Shown here one piece after another: positions 1 through 8,609 of a DNA stretch of 32,328 nucleotides (positions are counted from its first letter, which is position 1; every line of letters begins with the position of its first letter). The stretch spans positions 1-32,328 of the forward strand of contig DLST01000016.1 in the NCBI GenBank assembly GCA_002500745.1, given 5' to 3'. Below the pieces are notes generated by a model that saw only the letters and a list, made by a program, of their open reading frames with translations, was not told the origin of the DNA and ran no database searches. Made by a program: the position numbers and the translations under genes. Origin of the DNA: Sphingobacterium sp. UBA7855 (GTDB taxonomy: Bacteria > Bacteroidota > Bacteroidia > Sphingobacteriales > Sphingobacteriaceae).

Positions 1-340
1 GTATTTCCATGTAGAGGCTATTGCCTATCTTCCGACTATGGTTATCGCAGCACAGGACCGTCGGAGAGCCCGGTCCAGCGACAGCTGCTCCGAAACCGCC
101 GCTATCCTGCAACATTACTATTGGACAATCGTTTACATTTCATAATTGCTTTATTACTTCGATTTGTCTGCTGCCGCTAAAAGATGTTGAGGCTGGTCCA
201 GCGGAGGCTATCCATCTACCGTGTACTTTTTCCCATCCTTACCTGTTTTGGGTCCCGTGACGATCCTCTTTTATGTTCTATTATCATTGCTATATCCAGT
301 TGTTGACAAAGGGATCTTTTATAAATAAATATAACTTATC

Positions 341-377
341 AAGCAATCGTTTGTGTAAATTGAGCAAACGATTGCTT
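341..377. promoter_or_regulatory. Tandem LacI/GalR-type operator pair
   Basis: Two sites follow the pattern GCAA-nCGn-TTG(C): GCAATCGTTTGT at 343-354 and GCAAACGATTGC at 364-375. The central CG steps are 21 bp apart, about two helical turns. Together they also form a perfect 13-bp inverted repeat (341-353 with 365-377). A CG-centred palindrome of this kind is typical of LacI-family operators, which often control sugar-use genes. The downstream gene is a glycosidase, which fits. No LacI-family gene lies in the window. Confidence 0.5.
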
Positions 378-519
378 TCATATTTCATTTTTTATTTCGA
401 AAAAAGTGGCCTATTATTGTCATAGAGATAGGTTCCTGCATAAGAACCAACTATAAATCTAATCCAAAAGGATTTTTCTATTGACTGTTTAGTTTGTTTT
501 AAAATAGGTGATTTTTTAG

Positions 520-537
520 AGGGACCAATTGGTCCCT
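520..537. promoter_or_regulatory. Perfect 18-bp palindrome before the GH109 gene
   Basis: AGGGACCAATTGGTCCCT is a perfect palindrome ending 24 nt before the ATG at 562. With no loop it looks more like a dimeric regulator site than a terminator, although it could also fold in the 5' leader and affect translation. The cognate regulator is unknown. Confidence 0.4.
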
Positions 538-561
538 TTAAATTTATATGAACTTTAAATT

Positions 562-1968
562 ATGGATTCTAGAAGAGATTTTCTAAAAATGGCCGGAATA
601 TTGTCGTCACTGGCTGTTTCACTCCCTACTTTGGTCAATGCCAATACGGCAGCAGAGTCGTTTAATATGTGCGGCTATGCAGCTCCAAAAATTGATAAAG
701 TCAGAGTAGCCGTAATTGGACTTGGCATGCGTGGCCCTGGAGCTGTTGAACGACTGTCGTACATTGAAGGCTGCGAAATTGTCGCACTTTGCGACAAACA
801 TCCAGATCGGGTTGAGCGCGCAACAAAAATCGTTACATCGAAAGGTCTAGCAGCTCCGAAAGCGTATTCAGGGGAAGATGGGTGGAAATCCTTGTTGAAG
901 GAAGAGAAACTTGACCTCGTATACATTTGTACCCCTTGGGATTATCATAGCCCCATGAGTATTGCTGCAATGAAAGCGGGCAATCACGTGGCTTGTGAAG
1001 TGCCAATAGCATTGACAATAAAAGATTGCTGGGAGGTCGTGAAGACTTCGGAAGCGACTAAGAAGCATTGTATGATGTTGGAAAACTGCTGTTATGATTT
1101 CTTCGAAATGCTCACGTTGAACATGGTGCGTCAAGGCTTGTTTGGTGAACTTATCCATGCAGAAGGTGCTTATATCCATGATTTATTGGATCTAAATTTT
1201 GCAAAAAATGGTTATGATAACATGTGGCGCTTGAGAGAGAATATAAAGCTGAATGGAAACTTATATCCTACACATGGACTGGGACCTGTGGCGCAATGCC
1301 TTAATATCAATAGAGGAGATAAAATGAATCATCTTGTCGCCATGTCTTCCAATGATTTTATGATGGGTGAAAAGGCAAAAGAATTAGCCAACAAAGATTC
1401 TTTTTATCAAGAGTTTGTCGGAAAGAAATACCGCGGAAATATGAATACAACACTTATCCGTACCGCAAAAGGGAAAACGATTATGCTGCAGCATGATGTT
1501 ACTTCTCCCAGACCTTACTCCAGATTACATACACTGAGCGGTACGAAAGGTTTTGCTCAAAAATACCCGACAGAAAATATTGCGTTTGGCCATGAATTCA
1601 TTTCAGAGCAGAAATTAAAAGAACTGTACGATAAATACACACCAGAATTGGTAAAATATATTGGAGAGCAGGCAAAACAGGTAGGTGGACATGGTGGGAT
1701 GGATTTTATGATGGACTGGCGTCTGATTGACTGTTTGCGTAATGGATTACCTTTGGACCAGGATGTTTATGATGCTGCTTCATGGAGCTGTATCGTGCCA
1801 TTGAGTTTCGAATCTGTAGAAAAGAACTGTAAAACAGTTGATGTGCCGGATTTCACAAAGGGTGCATGGAAAAATAATATGCCGGTAGAAATCACGTTGA
1901 AAGGCGGTGGTAATACGCCTATCCGTTCTAGATCAGCGAAAAATGAAAATATACAATTGGGTGTATAG
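562..1968 (+). CDS. GH109-type Gfo/Idh/MocA glycosidase, exported (putative alpha-N-acetylgalactosaminidase)
   Basis: This 468-residue protein has a Gfo/Idh/MocA fold: an N-terminal Rossmann domain with the nucleotide-binding motif GLGMRG at residues 53-58, then an alpha/beta substrate domain. The N-terminus carries a twin-arginine motif (SRRDFLK, residues 3-9) and a hydrophobic stretch, so it is probably exported by Tat with its NAD bound. CEVP at 145-148 and YPTH at 235-238 match, in motif and spacing, the Glu and Tyr/His residues implicated in catalysis in the GH109 enzyme of Elizabethkingia. Known members remove terminal alpha-GalNAc, for example blood group A antigen, by NAD-dependent oxidation and elimination. 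GalNAc specificity is inferred from family likeness; a related sugar dehydrogenase is the alternative. The gene ends before a hairpin at 1989-2018 and follows operator-like sites. Confidence 0.85.
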   Translation: MDSRRDFLKMAGILSSLAVSLPTLVNANTAAESFNMCGYAAPKIDKVRVAVIGLGMRGPGAVERLSYIEGCEIVALCDKHPDRVERATKIVTSKGLAAPKAYSGEDGWKSLLKEEKLDLVYICTPWDYHSPMSIAAMKAGNHVACEVPIALTIKDCWEVVKTSEATKKHCMMLENCCYDFFEMLTLNMVRQGLFGELIHAEGAYIHDLLDLNFAKNGYDNMWRLRENIKLNGNLYPTHGLGPVAQCLNINRGDKMNHLVAMSSNDFMMGEKAKELANKDSFYQEFVGKKYRGNMNTTLIRTAKGKTIMLQHDVTSPRPYSRLHTLSGTKGFAQKYPTENIAFGHEFISEQKLKELYDKYTPELVKYIGEQAKQVGGHGGMDFMMDWRLIDCLRNGLPLDQDVYDAASWSCIVPLSFESVEKNCKTVDVPDFTKGAWKNNMPVEITLKGGGNTPIRSRSAKNENIQLGV

Positions 1969-1988
1969 CTCGGTGTGTAAGTAATTAT

Positions 1989-2018
1989 AAAAGGGGAACT
2001 TTTTAATGTTCCCCTTTT
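1989..2018 (+). terminator. Hairpin after the GH109 gene
   Basis: A perfect 11-bp stem (AAAAGGGGAAC with GTTCCCCTTTT) encloses an 8-nt loop; the 3' arm ends in TTTT. It looks like an intrinsic terminator. It directly abuts the first possible ATG (2019) of the next gene on the same strand, so it may attenuate rather than fully block transcription into that gene. Confidence 0.75.
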
Positions 2019-3074
2019 ATGTTTATCTTTAATTATATGTTATTCAATCTAACCCTAATGACCTGTTTATCGTTATTTTCCACCAAGGATACACTTTCCT
2101 GTTGTGTTGGGGAAAATATACCGACGCGCGCAGGGATGATAAAATCCCAAATTGCTCAGTTAAAAAGTAAGACTACGGACAAGATGATATTAGTCGAAGG
2201 GGGTAAATTTTTGATGGGAAGTTCGAATTTTGAAGATAGTAAGCCTTTACATCAGGTTGAACTAAATTCATTTTATATGGATGAACACGAGGTCACAAAT
2301 GCGCAATTTGCAGAGTTCGTAAAGGAGACAGGTTATGTAACTGTTGCTGAGCGAGAGCTTGATCCGAAAGATTTTCCAGGAGTTGATCCTAAAATGTTAG
2401 TCGCTGGTTCAGCCGTATTCTCCAAACCCAAGGAACTGAATTCATTAAATAATTATCTGATGTGGTGGGTGTACGTCCCTGGTGCAAATTGGCAGCATCC
2501 AGAAGGACCCAATAGCTCGATAAAAGACAAAATGAATTATCCGGTTGTCCAGGTTGCCTATGAAGATGCTACAGCTTACGCGAAATGGGCAGGCAAACGA
2601 TTACCGACAGAAGCGGAATGGGAATATGCGGCTAGAGGACGTAAAGATGCAAACGATGACTTGTATTATTGGGGCAAGGACTTGAAGCCTAATGGTAAAT
2701 GGACCGCCAATATTTACCAGGGAAAGTTTCCTGTACAAGATTCAAAGGAGGATGGTTTTGAGGGGACTGCGCCTGTAAAATCATTTCAGGCAAATGCGTT
2801 GGGACTGTACGATATGGAAGGGAATGTGTGGGAATGGTGTGCTGATTTTTATAGACCCGATTATTATCAGCATAGTACAACGGCTAACCCCAAAGGACCA
2901 CAAGATTCTTATGATCCGCAGGAACCAAATCTTGAAAAACGCGTTCAGCGGGGAGGGTCATTTCTTTGTAATGATCAATATTGCGAAAGGTATAAAGCCG
3001 GAAGCAGAGGAAAAGGAGAGGTCAACAGTCCTACAAATAATGTAGGGTTCCGCTGTGTAAAAGATATCAACTAG
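2019..3074 (+). CDS. Formylglycine-generating enzyme-type protein (SUMF1 family)
   Basis: This 351-residue protein belongs to the FGE-sulfatase family. It shows the family core: a GGxFxMGS start at about residues 61-68, RLPTEAEWEYAARG at 194-207, MEGNVWEW at 266-273, and a C-terminal RGGSFLC block ending in NVGFRC. Cys317 and Cys322, five residues apart, match the two copper-binding catalytic cysteines of true FGEs (Cys336/Cys341 in human SUMF1); many look-alike family members lack them. FGEs oxidise a cysteine in sulfatases to formylglycine. The hydrophobic N-terminus (about residues 7-20) suggests export, but no clean lipobox is seen. The true start may be the ATG at 2037 or 2058, since 2019 abuts a hairpin. 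No sulfatase gene is in the window. The stop codon lies inside the next terminator hairpin. Confidence 0.85.
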   Translation: MFIFNYMLFNLTLMTCLSLFSTKDTLSCCVGENIPTRAGMIKSQIAQLKSKTTDKMILVEGGKFLMGSSNFEDSKPLHQVELNSFYMDEHEVTNAQFAEFVKETGYVTVAERELDPKDFPGVDPKMLVAGSAVFSKPKELNSLNNYLMWWVYVPGANWQHPEGPNSSIKDKMNYPVVQVAYEDATAYAKWAGKRLPTEAEWEYAARGRKDANDDLYYWGKDLKPNGKWTANIYQGKFPVQDSKEDGFEGTAPVKSFQANALGLYDMEGNVWEWCADFYRPDYYQHSTTANPKGPQDSYDPQEPNLEKRVQRGGSFLCNDQYCERYKAGSRGKGEVNSPTNNVGFRCVKDIN

Positions 3075-3107
3075 AAAAGGCTTGCATTTGCAAGCCTTTT
3101 CTAGTTG
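3068..3107. terminator. Bidirectional terminator between convergent genes
   Basis: A perfect 19-bp inverted repeat (3068-3086 with 3089-3107) has a 2-nt centre and symmetric A/T flanks. It contains the TAG stop codon (3072-3074) of the FGE-type gene and ends 11 nt before the stop of carB on the other strand, so it probably ends transcription from both sides. Confidence 0.8.
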
Positions 3108-3118
3108 ATTGATATGTC

Positions 3119-5938
3119 TTATTGTGCATTCAAAAACATTGATTTTTGATTGTACAATTCTCTGAAATAAGGATCTTGAAGATCTTTGATAAAGCGAATT
3201 GCTTCACCCGTTGACTTCATCTCAGGACCTAATTGTTTGTCTACCTCCGGGAATTTATTGAAAGAGAACACAGGTTCTTTAATTGCAAATCCTTTCAGCT
3301 TACGTTCGATTGTAAAGTCTTTCAACTTATTAGCGCCTAACATAACTTTAGTTGCAATATTGATGTAAGAAACATCATAAGCTTTAGCGATGAAAGGAAC
3401 CGTACGTGATGCACGTGGATTAGCCTCGATAACATATACATTTTCACCTTTGACAGCAAACTGAATGTTTAATAGACCTCTTACGTTCAATGCTTTTGCT
3501 AATTTAATGGAGTATTCTTCCATTTTATCCTGAACAGCTTGTGATAGGCCAAATGGAGGCAATACAGCTGAAGAGTCTCCTGAGTGGATACCAGCAGGTT
3601 CAATATGTTCCATCATACCAATGATGTGTACATCTTCACCATCACAGATTGAATCTGATTCAGCTTCTTCTGCACGATCCAAGAAGTGGTCGATCAGGAT
3701 ATGGTTTCCAGGAAGGTTTTTCAACAAGTTGACAACAGCTTTTTCTAAATCTTCATCGTTGATAACAATGCTCATGCCTTGTCCACCCAATACGTAAGAA
3801 GGACGAACCAATACTGGATAGCCGACTTCGTTTGCAACTTGTAATGCTTCTTCTGCTGAAGTTGCTACACCGTATCTTGGATATGGAATTTCCAATTCTT
3901 TCAATAGATCGGAGAAACGGCCACGGTCTTCTGCCAAGTCCATATTCTCAAATGAAGTACCGATGATTTTTACGCCAAGTTGCTCTAGACGCTCAGCCAT
4001 TTTAAGAGCCGTTTGTCCACCCAACTGAACGATAACACCTTCTGGTTTTTCTAATTCGATGATCTCACGTACATGCTCCCAGAATACGGGCTCGAAGTAT
4101 AATTTGTCAGCCATATTGAAGTCTGTCGATACAGTCTCCGGATTACAGTTGACCATAATCGCTTCGTAACCACATTCTTTAGCCGCCAATAAACCGTGTA
4201 CACAGGAGTAATCGAACTCGATACCCTGACCGATACGGTTTGGACCTGAACCTAAAACGATGATTTTCTTTCTATCTGAAGAGATGGATTCGTTTTCTTC
4301 TTCGAATGTCGAATAGTAGTATGGTGTTTGTGCAGGGAATTCTGCGGCACAAGTATCGACCATTTTGTAAACACGGTTGATGCCTAACTCCTTACGACGG
4401 TCGTAAACTTGATCCTCTGTTACATTTCCTAGTAACCATGCGATCTGTACATCTGAATAACCTTTTTGTTTTAAGGTCATGAAGAAATCGCGTGGGATAT
4501 TGTTCAACTGATAACGACGTAATTCTTGTTCAAGGTGTACCAACTCTTGGATCTGCACTAAGAACCATTTGTCGATACGCGTTGCCTTACGGATAGATTC
4601 CAAAGGAACGCCTAATTCGAAAGCATCTTTGATATGGAACAAGCGGTCACCACTTGGATGCTCCAGACTATCCATGATTTCATCAAGGTTTCTCCATTGA
4701 CGACCGTCGGCACCTAAACCAGCGCGGCCAGTCTCCAAGGATTGACATGCTTTCTGTAAAGCTTCGATAAATGTACGGCCGATAGCCATGACTTCACCTA
4801 CTGCTTTCATTTGCAATCCTAATTCCTTGTTTGCTCCCTTGAATTTATCGAAGTTGAAACGAGGAATCTTAACAATCACATAGTCTAATGTTGGTTCAAA
4901 ATATGCGGATGTTGTTTTCGTGATCTGATTTTGCAATTCATCCAAGTTGTAACCGATCGCCAATTTAGCAGCGATTTTTGCAATAGGATAACCCGTTGCT
5001 TTGGAAGCTAAAGCCGAAGAACGTGATACACGTGGATTGATTTCGATGGCAATAATTTCTTCGTTTTCTGGGTTTACAGAGAACTGAACGTTACAACCAC
5101 CTGCAAATGTACCAATTGAACGCATCATCAGAATAGCTTGATTACGCATATCTTGATAACATTTGTCTGACAATGTCATGCCCGGTGCAACAGTGATTGA
5201 GTCTCCGGTGTGGATACCCATTGGATCAAAGTTTTCAATGGTACAGATGATGATAACATTGTCGTTGGTATCACGAAGTAATTCCAACTCAAATTCTTTC
5301 CAGCCTAATACCGCTTGTTCTACCAAAACTTCGTGTGTTGGTGAAGCATGTAAACCTCTATTTAAGGCTGCGTCAAAATCTTCTTTTCTGTGAACAAATC
5401 CACCTCCTGTACCTGCAAGAGTATAAGATGGACGTATAACAAGCGGATAGCCAATTTCTTGTGCCGCTTCTTTACCTTCAAGGAATGAGTTCGCAATTTT
5501 GGATGTTGCAACGCCCACACCGATATCAACCATTAATTGACGGAATTCTTCACGGTTTTCAGTTTTTTCAATGGCAGCAACATCAACACCAATAACTTTT
5601 ACATTGTATTTTTCCCAAAGGCCTAGGTTGGAAGCTTCGATACATAAGTTCAAAGCTGTTTGGCCACCCATGGTAGGAAGTACAGCGTCAATGTTGTGTT
5701 TTTGCAAAATCTCTTCAATACTTTCGCAAGTTAATGGAAGTAAGTAGACATTGTCCGCAACAACTTTATCCGTCATGATTGTTGCAGGGTTTGAGTTGAT
5801 GATGGATACTTCAATACCTTCTTCTTTCAATGAAAGGGATGCTTGAGATCCAGAATAATCAAATTCACAAGCTTGACCGATAACGATGGGACCTGATCCG
5901 ATGATTAAAACCGACTTAATGGAAGTGTTTCTTGGCAT
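3119..5938 (-). CDS. carB: Carbamoyl-phosphate synthase large subunit, lacking the MGS domain
   Basis: CarB makes carbamoyl phosphate from bicarbonate, ATP and glutamine-derived ammonia for pyrimidine and arginine synthesis, working with the CarA amidotransferase, which is not in the window. The protein has the duplicated CPSase layout: a first ATP-grasp half starting with [18 protein letters not shown] near residue 13, an oligomerisation region around 400-550, and a second half starting with [18 protein letters not shown] near residue 565. ATP-grasp signatures such as [16 protein letters not shown] (298-313) are intact. It ends at residue 939, where the E. coli enzyme (about 1073 residues) would begin its methylglyoxal-synthase-like allosteric domain. 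UMP, IMP or ornithine control through that domain is therefore absent. The ending is clean, with no sign of frameshift. The first ATG is used; a TAACTTTG element lies about 100 nt upstream. Confidence 0.96.
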   Translation of the reverse strand: MPRNTSIKSVLIIGSGPIVIGQACEFDYSGSQASLSLKEEGIEVSIINSNPATIMTDKVVADNVYLLPLTCESIEEILQKHNIDAVLPTMGGQTALNLCIEASNLGLWEKYNVKVIGVDVAAIEKTENREEFRQLMVDIGVGVATSKIANSFLEGKEAAQEIGYPLVIRPSYTLAGTGGGFVHRKEDFDAALNRGLHASPTHEVLVEQAVLGWKEFELELLRDTNDNVIIICTIENFDPMGIHTGDSITVAPGMTLSDKCYQDMRNQAILMMRSIGTFAGGCNVQFSVNPENEEIIAIEINPRVSRSSALASKATGYPIAKIAAKLAIGYNLDELQNQITKTTSAYFEPTLDYVIVKIPRFNFDKFKGANKELGLQMKAVGEVMAIGRTFIEALQKACQSLETGRAGLGADGRQWRNLDEIMDSLEHPSGDRLFHIKDAFELGVPLESIRKATRIDKWFLVQIQELVHLEQELRRYQLNNIPRDFFMTLKQKGYSDVQIAWLLGNVTEDQVYDRRKELGINRVYKMVDTCAAEFPAQTPYYYSTFEEENESISSDRKKIIVLGSGPNRIGQGIEFDYSCVHGLLAAKECGYEAIMVNCNPETVSTDFNMADKLYFEPVFWEHVREIIELEKPEGVIVQLGGQTALKMAERLEQLGVKIIGTSFENMDLAEDRGRFSDLLKELEIPYPRYGVATSAEEALQVANEVGYPVLVRPSYVLGGQGMSIVINDEDLEKAVVNLLKNLPGNHILIDHFLDRAEEAESDSICDGEDVHIIGMMEHIEPAGIHSGDSSAVLPPFGLSQAVQDKMEEYSIKLAKALNVRGLLNIQFAVKGENVYVIEANPRASRTVPFIAKAYDVSYINIATKVMLGANKLKDFTIERKLKGFAIKEPVFSFNKFPEVDKQLGPEMKSTGEAIRFIKDLQDPYFRELYNQKSMFLNAQ

Positions 5939-6018
5939 TATATCTAGTTCAAAAAATTAAATTTCCTATTGTAAATCTGAGCAAAGACAATCAAAAATAG
6001 CTCATGGGGAAGGGTCAT

Positions 6019-6047
6019 TCCGACTGCTTTGTCGGAGTGCAAAGTTA
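6019..6047 (-). promoter_or_regulatory. Putative carB promoter -7 element and leader hairpin
   Basis: On the minus strand TAACTTTG (6040-6047) matches the Bacteroidota -7 consensus TAnnTTTG; no well-placed TTG -33 element is seen. Just downstream, TCCGAC/GTCGGA (6019-6036) would form a 6-bp hairpin with a 6-nt loop near the 5' end of a roughly 95-nt leader. Confidence 0.45.
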
Positions 6048-6135
6048 CATTTTAAAATTTGAAAACTTAGTATTTATTTTAAGAATATTTAAAAAAAACA
6101 TTTGGTTTGTTAGAAAGGTGTGGCTTAAAATGGGA

Positions 6136-6178
6136 AAACGAGTTGAAAAACATAAGTGACATGTGCTCCAACTCGTTT
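6136..6178 (-). terminator. Possible terminator of the GH20 gene
   Basis: A 10-bp inverted repeat (6136-6145 with 6169-6178, AAACGAGTTG and its complement) encloses a 23-nt loop. On the minus strand it starts 24 nt after the GH20 stop codon and is followed by a T-rich but interrupted tract. The long loop makes this uncertain. Confidence 0.4.
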
Positions 6179-6201
6179 CGGATAAGCGTGTTTGATTTTG
6201 T

Positions 6202-8460
6202 TTAATAAACGATTATTTCGTCGGTAAACAGGAAGCCCTTTTTAGGATTGCTTGCCTTGATTTTTATATAACGCGCCTGCTGTGCTTTGTCCAGCTTAAG
6301 CTCAAACCTTTTAAAAGTCAATTTTGATTCTTTATCGGAGATGTCATTTTTGATCGTTCCGACGGATCTAAAAGTACGGCCATTGTCCGAAAGCAGCACT
6401 TCCATTTCTCCGGGCATATACACACCAGGTCCAATAAGCTGCATAAAATTCATGGCTACTAAATGTATTTCTTCTCTTCTCTCCATATCGACAACAACAT
6501 CAATAGGGCTCGTGAATCCTTGCCATTGGCCATCATGATAGGAGAGCCCGCCCATGATTCCGTTGGTTAGGGTCGAATCTTTTTGTGCCGGATACCCCGA
6601 CCATGGAGAATTGTAGGTTACTTTTTTTCCAATGGCACGGTGGATATCAATAGCAAAGGATAGGGTAGGTCCGATTTTGATCGAATCTTGAAAATAAGCG
6701 GCATTGATATGTCCTGTTGAGCTCAATTCAAATGGCCCCGTATAGGGTGTTGACTGGATCGTAGGTTCACTGCCATCTATCGTATATCGAATCTGATCTG
6801 TTTTAAGCTGTTCTGTTGTTAACGTGATTTTATTGTTGTTTTTAGCAGCATTGTATGTTGCCTTATAAGCCACATTATAGGAAGGACGATAGTAGTTAAC
6901 GTTCAGATCCTGTAATAGCTTATAATGTGATTGTAGGCGTCGCTGAAAGTCTGTCCAGTTCTTCACATCTTTGTTGATCCAGTTGACCTCAGCCAATGCC
7001 AGCGCCCGTGGAAATACCATATATTCGAGATGCTCAGTGGTAGGGACATATTCTGTCCATATATTGGCCTGTGCACCAAGAATATGCTTGGCTTTATCTC
7101 CTTGTATCGCTGCTGGAATTGGATCATAGGAATATACCTTCTCCAGAGTCAGGTAGCCGCCGATGGCTTCAGGCTGTGTACGAGGGTCTGTCTGATAAGA
7201 ATCAAAATAGAGGTGTGATCCTGGGGTCATGATGACATCGTGACCGGCATTTGCAGCCTTTATGCCGCCATCTTCACCGCGCCAGCTCATAACCGTTGCT
7301 CCCTCAGTGAGTCCTCCTTCCAGGATTTCGTCCCAACCGATCAGTTTCCTTCCTTTGGACTGCAAGTATACGTCCATTTGCTTGATCGCATAACTTTGCA
7401 GTTCATCGACAGATTTTAATCCTTCTTTTTGCATGAGCGCCTGATCTTTTGGGCAGGTTTCCCAATGCTTTTTCTCGGCTTCATCACCGCCGATATGGAT
7501 GTACTGAGAAGGAAATATTGTAAGGACTTCATCTAAGACATTTTTTAGGAACTCAAAGGTTTTTTCATTTCCAATACAGAATTCGCCTTGACTATAGGGT
7601 TTTCCTGAACACGAGAGTTCGGGATAGACGGCCAATACTTCTTCCGAATGTCCGGGCATTTCTATCTCAGGGATGACATTGATTCCTTTGCGGGCTGCAT
7701 AGTCGACCAATTCGCGAGCCTCTTCCTGCGTATAGAAACCACCGCTGGCATTTGGCGTACCTTTGTCTACATACTGGCGACCATTATTCCACCAATCTTT
7801 CCAGCTTGTATGCGTGCGCCAGGCAGCTTTTTGCGTCAATTCAGGATATTTTTTGATTTCGAGCCGCCATCCGGCGCCGTCGGTTAAATGCCAATGAAAG
7901 TTATTGAATTTATAAATAGCCATGATGTCGATATACTTTTTGACAAAAGATAGCGGCATAAAATGGCGTGACACATCAAGGTGTAAGCCACGATAAGCAA
8001 AGCGGGGCTCATCGACTATTGTCGCATAGGCTATTTTACTTGGATCAGCTTGTAGATAACCCAATTGAACCAGTGTGTAAATCCCATTGATAACCTGGGG
8101 TACATTCCATGCCCTCAGTAGGAGACCTTTCTCATCGATTTGGATGGAATAGGCGCTCTTACTCAAATTATCTGCATCGACTGCTTTAATAATGCGAAAG
8201 CCTTCTTTTGGGGCTTTTTTATTTTTCTTGAGTACTTCAACAGTTAAACTTTTAATGGCAGGATGTTCAGTAAGTAGCTGGGCCGCTTGCTGAAACTCAT
8301 CTGAAACAATGACCGGGGCATGCGTAGGAATCGTATATGTCCCTGTAGCCAATATGGTTTTCGAAGGTTTGGGTATAATGTCAAAGTTGGTTTGGGCCTG
8401 TGCAGCAAAGATGGAGGCACCCCCAAGTAACAATATGGATAAAGATTGGCTCAGTCGCAT
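6202..8460 (-). CDS. Exported beta-N-acetylhexosaminidase (GH20)
   Basis: This 752-residue enzyme releases terminal beta-linked GlcNAc or GalNAc from glycans by substrate-assisted catalysis. A Sec signal peptide covers about residues 1-22 (cleavage after AQA). A GH20b N-terminal domain spans about 25-150, followed by the GH20 TIM barrel (about 152-500) with RGLHLDVSRHFM, NNFHWHLTDGAGWRL and the catalytic Asp-Glu pair in HIGGDEAE (Asp326, Glu327). The C-terminus has a chitobiase-type domain with TIDGSEPT near 556-563 and a discoidin (F5/8 C)-like module to the end, which may bind carbohydrate. Length and layout fit the Bacteroidota family. It runs divergently from lipA and has no operon partner here. 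The exact substrate cannot be read from sequence. Confidence 0.95.
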   Translation of the reverse strand: MRLSQSLSILLLGGASIFAAQAQTNFDIIPKPSKTILATGTYTIPTHAPVIVSDEFQQAAQLLTEHPAIKSLTVEVLKKNKKAPKEGFRIIKAVDADNLSKSAYSIQIDEKGLLLRAWNVPQVINGIYTLVQLGYLQADPSKIAYATIVDEPRFAYRGLHLDVSRHFMPLSFVKKYIDIMAIYKFNNFHWHLTDGAGWRLEIKKYPELTQKAAWRTHTSWKDWWNNGRQYVDKGTPNASGGFYTQEEARELVDYAARKGINVIPEIEMPGHSEEVLAVYPELSCSGKPYSQGEFCIGNEKTFEFLKNVLDEVLTIFPSQYIHIGGDEAEKKHWETCPKDQALMQKEGLKSVDELQSYAIKQMDVYLQSKGRKLIGWDEILEGGLTEGATVMSWRGEDGGIKAANAGHDVIMTPGSHLYFDSYQTDPRTQPEAIGGYLTLEKVYSYDPIPAAIQGDKAKHILGAQANIWTEYVPTTEHLEYMVFPRALALAEVNWINKDVKNWTDFQRRLQSHYKLLQDLNVNYYRPSYNVAYKATYNAAKNNNKITLTTEQLKTDQIRYTIDGSEPTIQSTPYTGPFELSSTGHINAAYFQDSIKIGPTLSFAIDIHRAIGKKVTYNSPWSGYPAQKDSTLTNGIMGGLSYHDGQWQGFTSPIDVVVDMERREEIHLVAMNFMQLIGPGVYMPGEMEVLLSDNGRTFRSVGTIKNDISDKESKLTFKRFELKLDKAQQARYIKIKASNPKKGFLFTDEIIVY

Positions 8461-8597
8461 AGTTTTGTTATTAGATTAATGATAACCAACACAAATATCT
8501 TAATTTTTGTTTCATTATTGCATTACCGCTTACAATCGGTCATTTTTTATGATATAAAACCAACAAATTGGCGGTTAGAAATTACATTTTTAATCCT

Positions 8598-8605
8598 TAA
8601 CTTTG
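8598..8605 (+). promoter_or_regulatory. Putative lipA -7 element abutting the start codon
   Basis: TAACTTTG matches TAnnTTTG exactly and ends 4 nt before the lipA ATG. If used, transcription would start at or within a few bases of the ATG, giving a leaderless message. The nearest upstream TTG (8568-8570) is 27 nt away, longer than the usual 19-20, so the call is tentative. Confidence 0.35.
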
Positions 8606-8609
8606 TTGT

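Larger units (their letters stand above)
1..561. other. Intergenic region without an intact gene
   Basis: No convincing complete gene is visible. Plus-strand frames are open for 60-80 codons near the left edge but have no usual start or family motif. On the minus strand, short open stretches around 260-1 are broken by stops, so decayed coding sequence is possible but unproven. The right half (about 300-561) is AT-rich and looks regulatory: two LacI-type operator-like sites at 342-377, small hairpins at about 431-448 and 461-474, and an 18-bp palindrome at 520-537, all upstream of the GH109-type gene. Confidence 0.5.

Noticed and set aside
21..260. 79-codon plus-strand open frame starting at a TTG
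   Set aside because: No ATG start, no signal or family motif, and cysteine/proline composition typical of an out-of-frame reading.
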